Below are positions 59,306-64,000 of a DNA stretch of 64,000 nt, in pieces. The first letter of the stretch is position 1. Each line of letters begins with the position of its first letter. The notes beneath the pieces were generated by a model. The model had not been told where the DNA came from. It did no database searches and was given only the letters and a program-made list of their open reading frames with translations. This DNA is from DSYU01 sp963827605 (GTDB taxonomy: Bacteria > Chloroflexota > Anaerolineae > Anaerolineales > Anaerolineaceae). The position numbers were made by a program, and so were the translations under genes. The DNA is taken from positions 372,001 through 436,000 of the forward strand of contig CAWHBK010000002.1 in assembly GCA_963827605.1 (NCBI GenBank), given 5' to 3'.

Positions 59306-60463
59306 CTACAAGTTCCGAACGCGCTGCACCATCCCTGGCAGGATCTTCAAGAAGGCTTCGATCTCTTCCGGGGTGGTATGCTGACCGAGGGTCACGCGCA
59401 GTGAGCCGAGTGCCCAAGGGCGCGAGAGGCCAATAGCGGTTAGCACTTCGGAGGGCTGCGGACTGCCGGTCTTACAGGCCGAACCGGAAGAGCAGGCAAA
59501 CCCGGCCACATCCAGCATTTGCAGCAGCGTGTTGCCATCCACGCCTTCGAAGACAAAGCTGGCATGGTTGGGTAGTCGCTCGCTGGGATGACCTGTCAGT
59601 ATGGCGCGGGGGATCTCTTCTAATATTGTGCCGATCAGGTGATCGCGCAGGGGCGCCAGGCGCATGGCGCGATCCTGGGCGCCCTCCTGCGCCAGGCGGA
59701 ACGCTTCCGCCAGCCCGACGATATAGGGAATGTTCTGCGTGCCGGCACGCAGCGCGTTCTCCTGCTTTCCGCCGGTGATCGTTGAGGTGATGGGTGTGCC
59801 GCGCCGGACGAACAGCGCGCCAACGCCCTTTGGGCCGTAAAATTTATGCGCACCGAGGGCCAGTAAATCGACCCGGTCGGCTTCCACGTTCATTGGTAGG
59901 TGCGCACCGGCCTGAACGGCATCAGTGTGAAAAGGCACCCCCTGCTTGCGGCAAACCGCTCCGATCTCAGCGATTGGGTTAATGGTGCCAATTTCGTTAT
60001 TTGCGTAAATCACCGATACCAGGGCCGTATCCGGGCGAATCATTACGGCCACATCCTCCGGGCTCACCCGGCCAAACTCATCCACCGGCAGCTCTTCAAC
60101 ATCAAAACCATGCAGGCTGCGGAGCTGGTTTGCGGTATGCAGTACGGCGTGATGTTCCACCGGGCTGATCAGAACATGGCGGCGGCCCTTCTCGTGCTGC
60201 GCCCAGGCCACTCCCCGCAGGGCCAGGTTATCACTCTCTGTTCCGCAAGCGGTAAAAACAATTTCCTCGGCCCGCGCATGCAGCAGCCGGGCCACTGCCT
60301 GGCGCGCATCTTCCAACGCCGCCTCGGCCTGCTGACCATAGAAGTGGACCGAGGAAGGGTTCCCAAAGTTCTCACGGAAATACGGCAGCATAGCCGCCAG
60401 TACCCGTTCATCAACCGGCGTGGTGGCGGCATAATCGAGATATGTATGGTTATTCGAGTTCAA
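59306..60463 (-). CDS. iscS: Cysteine desulfurase (IscS/NifS family)
   Basis: PLP enzyme that removes sulfur from cysteine for Fe-S clusters and tRNA thiolation. Motifs are YLDYAATTPVDERVLAAM, PVEHHAVLHT (His over PLP), LGAHKFYGPKGVGALFVR (Schiff-base Lys), and GFACSSGSACKTG with the persulfide Cys in a loop like that of IscS class I. The start is a TTG at 60463, preceded by AGGAGG; the first 13 codons of the longer open frame are not conserved. The following gene is mnmA, a typical pairing. Confidence 0.93.
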   Translation of the reverse strand: MNSNNHTYLDYAATTPVDERVLAAMLPYFRENFGNPSSVHFYGQQAEAALEDARQAVARLLHARAEEIVFTACGTESDNLALRGVAWAQHEKGRRHVLISPVEHHAVLHTANQLRSLHGFDVEELPVDEFGRVSPEDVAVMIRPDTALVSVIYANNEIGTINPIAEIGAVCRKQGVPFHTDAVQAGAHLPMNVEADRVDLLALGAHKFYGPKGVGALFVRRGTPITSTITGGKQENALRAGTQNIPYIVGLAEAFRLAQEGAQDRAMRLAPLRDHLIGTILEEIPRAILTGHPSERLPNHASFVFEGVDGNTLLQMLDVAGFACSSGSACKTGSPQPSEVLTAIGLSRPWALGSLRVTLGQHTTPEEIEAFLKILPGMVQRVRNL

Positions 60464-60637
60464 GACACCCTCCTGTTGCCGGAGTACTGCGGGGTACCGC
60501 AAGATACCGTGCGAGAATTCATTTATTAACGGGGTGATTATAGCATGTCCAATCCTGCCGCTGCTCTATTGTGAAAATTCCCGCACAACCACCCGTACAC
60601 CTCGCTACAAAAACTTTCATCTTCGATCAAGCCTTGA

Positions 60638-60643
60638 TATAAT
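60638..60643 (+). promoter_or_regulatory. Candidate extended -10 promoter of the phosphohexomutase gene
   Basis: TTGATATAAT contains TG-A-TATAAT, an extended -10, 38 bases before the ATG. TTTCAT-like sequence lies near the -35 position. The region 60503-60681 otherwise shows no gene. Confidence 0.5.
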
Positions 60644-60681
60644 AACATAAATCGTTACAAATCTCACATTATGGAGGCATT

Positions 60682-62109
60682 ATGTCTTATAAGATTAGAT
60701 TTGGCACCGATGGTTGGAGAGGGGAAATCGCTGAAAATTACACCTTTGATAATGTTCGCCGGTGCACTCAGGGATTTGCCTCCTACATGCTCAAGCAGGG
60801 AAAATCGGGCCAAACCATCATCGTTGGCCATGACAAACGCTTCAATTCAGAATTTTTTGCTCGCGCAGCGGCGGAAGTATTGGCCGCCAACGGCTTGCAC
60901 GTACTCCTAACCGATGGCGCCACCCCGACCCCGGTGATCGCCTACGCGGTGGTTTATCACAAGGCCGCCGGGGCGGTCAACATCACCGCCTCGCACAACC
61001 CGCCGACCGATAACGGGTTCAAAGTACGCAACGAAACGGGCGGAGCGATTGACCCGCAGGGGTTGAATGAAATCGAAGCGGGCATTCCCGACTCGATGGA
61101 AGGCGTGAAACGCATGCCGGCGGCTGAAGCTACCGCCCAGGGATTGATCACCCTGTTTGACGCGGCCCCGGCGTACATCGAGCACCTGAAAAATGACCAC
61201 TTGATCGATCTGGAGCCTATCCGCCAGGCCGGGCTCAACGTAATGGTCGACACGATGTGGGGCAACGGCGCGGGCTGGTTCACCCGGCTGCTGGCGGGTG
61301 GAAAAACCAAGGTGACTGAGATCCACAACACGCGCAACCCGATCTTCCCGGAGATGCTGCGCCCTGAACCGATTCCACCCAATATCGATGTTGGCCTGCG
61401 TGAGACGGTTAAGCAAGGCGCGGATGTGCTGATCATCACGGATGGCGACGCCGACCGGGTGGGCATTGGCGATGAGAACGGGCGCTTTGTCAACCAGCTG
61501 GAAGTGTATGGGCTGCTGGCCTACTACCTGCTGGAAGTCCGCAAGGAGCGCGGGCCGATCGTCAAGACGCTCTCTACCACCAGCATGCTTTTAGAGCTGG
61601 GGAAGCTATACAATGTGCCCGTTTATGAAACCGGGGTTGGTTTCAAATACGTCGCCCCCAAAATGACCGAAACCGACGCGATGATCGGCGGCGAAGAGTC
61701 GGGCGGCTATGCTTTCCGCGGCAACGTGCCCGAGCGGGACGGTATCCTGGCCGGGCTGTACTTCCTGGATTTTATGGTCAGGTTGAACAAGAAGCCATCC
61801 GAACTGCTGCAAATGCTGTTTGAGAAAGTCGGCGCGCATTATTATGACCGCATCGACAAAGCCTTTAGCGGCGATCGCGCCGCGCGCGAGCAGAAGATTC
61901 TGAGCGCAAACCCCCAGACGATCGGCGGGTTAAAGGTCGAAAGCCTGGACACCACGGATGGATATAAGTTCAAACTGGAAGACGGCGGCTGGCTGCTCAT
62001 CCGCTTTTCGGGCACCGAACCAATCATGCGCGTCTATACCGAGACCACACACCAGGACAAAGTGCAGGCCATCTTACAAGACGGGCTGCGGATTGCGGGA
62101 CTGGCGTAA
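60682..62109 (+). CDS. Phosphoglucomutase/phosphomannomutase family protein
   Basis: A 475-residue alpha-D-phosphohexomutase. The active-site Ser is in GAVNITASHNPPTDNGFKV, the metal loop is ITDGDADRVGIGDENG, the sugar-binding loop is GGEESGGYAFRG, and the C-terminal phosphate-binding loop is IRFSGTEPIMRVYTE. It interconverts hexose 1- and 6-phosphates. The exact sugar (Glc, Man or GlcN) cannot be assigned from these motifs. It is followed by tatD after 2 bp. Confidence 0.9.
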   Translation: MSYKIRFGTDGWRGEIAENYTFDNVRRCTQGFASYMLKQGKSGQTIIVGHDKRFNSEFFARAAAEVLAANGLHVLLTDGATPTPVIAYAVVYHKAAGAVNITASHNPPTDNGFKVRNETGGAIDPQGLNEIEAGIPDSMEGVKRMPAAEATAQGLITLFDAAPAYIEHLKNDHLIDLEPIRQAGLNVMVDTMWGNGAGWFTRLLAGGKTKVTEIHNTRNPIFPEMLRPEPIPPNIDVGLRETVKQGADVLIITDGDADRVGIGDENGRFVNQLEVYGLLAYYLLEVRKERGPIVKTLSTTSMLLELGKLYNVPVYETGVGFKYVAPKMTETDAMIGGEESGGYAFRGNVPERDGILAGLYFLDFMVRLNKKPSELLQMLFEKVGAHYYDRIDKAFSGDRAAREQKILSANPQTIGGLKVESLDTTDGYKFKLEDGGWLLIRFSGTEPIMRVYTETTHQDKVQAILQDGLRIAGLA

Positions 62110-62111
62110 TC

Positions 62112-62924
62112 GTGGGCTGGCTAACCGATACCCACTGCCACCTGAACCTTGATGCGTTCCAGGAAACCCTGGAACAGACCCTTGAGCGGGCCTGGGAGCG
62201 CGGTATCGAGCGCGTTCTCATTCCTGGGACCAATGTTGGAACCAGCCGCTCGGCAGTGGCGCTGGCCGAGCGCTATGAAAACCTGTATGCGGCAGTAGGG
62301 GTCCATCCTGGCGATGCCAGCACCTGGCAGCCCGATACCCTGGCTGCCTTGCGCGACCTTGCCCAGCACCCAAAAGTGGCGGCGATCGGGGAGATTGGCC
62401 TGGATTATTACCGAGACCGCTCTCCCCGGCCTCTGCAGCGCCAGGTTTTTCAGGCGCAGCTCGCGCTGGCCGGTGAGCTTGGTCTGCCGGTGGTCGTTCA
62501 CAACCGGGAGTCGATGGAGGATATGTTGGATGATCTTTCGACCTGGCAGGACGGGTTGGAGCAGAGCGGTTCCGACTTGGCCAGACGGCCGGGTGTGCTC
62601 CACTCGTACGACGGCACGCTGGAAGATGCCCGGAAGGCCATCGCAAAGGGATTTTATATCGGCATCAGCGGGCCGGTGACGTATAAAAACGCGCGCGATC
62701 GCCAAAGCCTGGTATCCGCGCTGCCGCTAGAACATTTATTGGTTGAAACGGATGCGCCATTTCTCACCCCACATCCCTACCGGGGCCATTGGCCAAACGA
62801 ACCGGCCTACGTCTTTTTTGTTGCAGAAAAAATTGCCGACCTGCATCACCTGCCGATTGAAACCGTTGTCCAAACCACCGGAGAAAACGCGGCGCATCTA
62901 TTCAACTGGGGAGCGAATTCTTGA
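62112..62924 (+). CDS. tatD: TatD-family metal-dependent hydrolase
   Basis: A 270-residue TIM-barrel nuclease. The start is GTG at 62112. Metal ligands are in LTDTHCHLNLDAF (HxH), IGEIGLDYYRD (Glu), VVHNRESMEDML (His), VLHSYDG (His) and LLVETDAPFLTPHPYRG (Asp). The family includes 3'-5' DNases. It is 2 bp after the phosphohexomutase and overlaps the next gene (TTGA), so the three are one operon. Confidence 0.92.
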   Translation: MGWLTDTHCHLNLDAFQETLEQTLERAWERGIERVLIPGTNVGTSRSAVALAERYENLYAAVGVHPGDASTWQPDTLAALRDLAQHPKVAAIGEIGLDYYRDRSPRPLQRQVFQAQLALAGELGLPVVVHNRESMEDMLDDLSTWQDGLEQSGSDLARRPGVLHSYDGTLEDARKAIAKGFYIGISGPVTYKNARDRQSLVSALPLEHLLVETDAPFLTPHPYRGHWPNEPAYVFFVAEKIADLHHLPIETVVQTTGENAAHLFNWGANS

Positions 62925-63889
62925 CCACAACCGTTTCTTTTATGGTCCCAGTCCAGGAAGAACTCCGGGCTGTGGAAGCCCTGATGCGCACGCAGACGAA
63001 TGGTTACCACCCAGACCTGAGTGCCGCGATGGACCTGCTCGTTTCCGCCGGCGGAAAACGCATTCGCCCGGCGCTGACCATTTTAACCGGTAAAATGCTT
63101 GGCGCTCCGCATGGCAAACTTATCTCGATGGCCACCGCCATTGAAATGCTGCACACTGCCACCCTGGTCCACGATGATTTGATCGACGGCGCGCTGCTGC
63201 GGCGCGGTATGCCAACGCTCAACTCGCGCTGGGCGCCGGCCGCTACGGTGCTGACGGGTGACTTTATCTTTTCATGCGCGGCCAGGCTGGCTGCCGACAC
63301 GGATTCCGTGGCGGTGATGAAGCTGTTCTCGCGCACGCTGACGACCATCGTAAATGGAGAGATCGAGCAGATGCTCGGCAGCCGCTGCAAAGCGGACCAC
63401 GATAGCTATTTGAAGCGTATTTATGCCAAGACGGCCTCATTGTTTGAGACTTCCGCGCAGACCGCAGCCTTAATTGCCCAGGCCAGTGACGAAGTAATCG
63501 AGAGCATGCGTCGCTATGGGTACGAAATCGGCCTCGCGTTCCAGATTATCGATGATATCCTGGACTTCACTGGCGACCAGGCCACCATCGGAAAACCGGT
63601 GGGCAGCGATCTGCGCATGGGGATTGTTACCCTCCCGGTGCTGCATTTTGTGGACGCACACCCAAGCGACCCGCTCTGCCGGTCGCTGCGCGAAGGCATC
63701 TGCCTGGAAGACGAACAGGCCGACCGCCTGATTAACGCGATCCGCAACAGTCCGGCCATCAGGCGCAGCCATCAGGATGCCGTGCAGCATGTGGAACGCG
63801 GGTTGGAAAGTCTCCAACGCCTGCCGGTCACCTCCGAGCGTTACGCGCTAGAGGAACTGGCGAATTACATTGTCGAGCGGAAGTTGTAA
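62921..63889 (+). CDS. Polyprenyl diphosphate synthase (trans-isoprenyl)
   Basis: A 322-residue E-type prenyltransferase. The first Asp-rich motif is LVHDDLIDGALLRRG and the second is IIDDILDFTGD; GGKRIRPALTILTG is the substrate entry region. It makes long-chain polyprenyl diphosphate, likely for quinone side chains. The start is a TTG overlapping the tatD stop, with GGGGAG 7 bases upstream. The first motif has DDLID (DDxxD) and a large residue upstream, but chain length cannot be fixed by eye. Confidence 0.92.
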   Translation: MTTTVSFMVPVQEELRAVEALMRTQTNGYHPDLSAAMDLLVSAGGKRIRPALTILTGKMLGAPHGKLISMATAIEMLHTATLVHDDLIDGALLRRGMPTLNSRWAPAATVLTGDFIFSCAARLAADTDSVAVMKLFSRTLTTIVNGEIEQMLGSRCKADHDSYLKRIYAKTASLFETSAQTAALIAQASDEVIESMRRYGYEIGLAFQIIDDILDFTGDQATIGKPVGSDLRMGIVTLPVLHFVDAHPSDPLCRSLREGICLEDEQADRLINAIRNSPAIRRSHQDAVQHVERGLESLQRLPVTSERYALEELANYIVERKL

Positions 63890-63893
63890 AGGT

Positions 63894-63934
63894 AAAACCA
63901 GGTTTTGAAAGGAGCTTCAAAACCTGGTTTTTTT
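63894..63934 (+). terminator. Rho-independent terminator after the polyprenyl synthase gene
   Basis: A 16-bp perfect stem (63894-63909 with 63916-63931), loop AGGAGC, followed directly by a run of T. A clear intrinsic terminator. Confidence 0.9.
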
Positions 63935-63946
63935 ATCCCTTAAATA

Positions 63947-63965
63947 AGAATATATGTTCTATAAT
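63947..63965 (+). promoter_or_regulatory. -10 box and imperfect palindrome before the last gene
   Basis: AGAATATATGTTCT (63947-63960) is a near-palindrome that partly resembles the GAAC-N4-GTTC form of Gram-positive SOS boxes. It overlaps TATAAT at 63960-63965. The ATG at 63973 follows 7 bases later, so the transcript may be leaderless. A LexA-type operator is one possible reading, not a firm call. Confidence 0.35.
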
Positions 63966-63972
63966 AAGGGGT

Positions 63973-64000
63973 ATGACGTTCAAGGCTACCCCGACCCAGC
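63973..64000 (+). CDS. Start of a gene cut by the window edge
   Basis: Only nine codons are visible (MTFKATPTQ). The frame is open to the end. The short GGGG before the ATG is too close for a normal Shine-Dalgarno. Product unknown; the possible SOS-like palindrome upstream makes a DNA-damage regulator one idea among many. Confidence 0.35.

Overview
The window (roughly 57% G+C) looks like a chromosomal segment of an uncultured Chloroflexota bacterium, most likely of the Anaerolineae group. This is inferred from the mreBCD-mrdA-minCDE-rodA gene order, several lipoproteins with long Thr/Pro-rich linkers and NBR1/FW-type immunoglobulin-like domains, an NYN RNase fused to a cold-shock domain, and frequent TTG starts. 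No phage, transposase or CRISPR array is visible.

Layout. 1-472: a partial tRNA and a tandem array of units that each carry a long hairpin. 473-9756 (minus strand): one long cell-shape and division operon, mreB-mreC-mreD-mrdA-minC-minD-minE-rodA, followed by gltX. 10053-15202 (plus): a soluble NiFe hydrogenase (NuoG-like electron-transfer subunit, HoxY, HoxH), its maturation protease and a co-translated NTPase. 15.2-23.1 kb: hypothetical and surface proteins, tRNA-Leu(UAA), two paralogous FW-domain lipoproteins, an IMPACT/YigZ protein, a Nudix hydrolase and a patatin. 23.3-27.0 kb: a disrupted glycosyltransferase, an Ldh-family dehydrogenase and a LarA-family racemase. 27-32 kb: a lipoprotein, an 8-TM protein, a polyferredoxin membrane protein and a Tat-exported DUF362 protein. 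32.2-35 kb: a NarL-type regulator beside a histidine-kinase fragment, an alcohol dehydrogenase and a SpoU methyltransferase. 35-41 kb: NYN-CSD protein, ECF sigma/anti-sigma pair, ABC-2 exporter, Memo-family protein. 41-45 kb: a fused xanthine-dehydrogenase-type enzyme plus its FAD subunit. 45.5-52.4 kb: polysaccharide deacetylase, an unknown protein, then glpK-glpA followed by SdhB/C/D-like genes. 52.5-64 kb: a third FW lipoprotein, rplY, CoA-type Nudix hydrolase, TrmI-type methyltransferase, S9 peptidase, mnmA, cysteine desulfurase, phosphohexomutase, tatD, polyprenyl synthetase, and the start of one more gene.

How the genes work together. The left operon builds the rod-shaped wall and places the septum. 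The hydrogenase, the GlpA-SdhBCD module, the Ldh/LarA pair and the XDH-type enzyme suggest a fermentative or anaerobically respiring life with H2, glycerol, lactate and purine/aldehyde metabolism. The most distinctive idea is a glycerol-3-phosphate:quinone oxidoreductase in which a short GlpA is coupled to succinate-dehydrogenase-type iron-sulfur and membrane-anchor subunits in place of GlpB/GlpC.

Caution. About 40 single-base frame disruptions, by my count about 36 net insertions and 4 net deletions, are concentrated in about a dozen genes, mainly the hydrogenase, glycosyltransferase, Ldh, anti-sigma, XDH and glycerol genes. The rest of the window is almost free of them. Their strong sign bias fits uncorrected long-read error in poorly polished patches, but decay or editing cannot be excluded from sequence alone. 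For those genes the coordinates span the whole conserved reading path, and genes with three or more disruptions are typed as pseudogene only to flag the broken frame.
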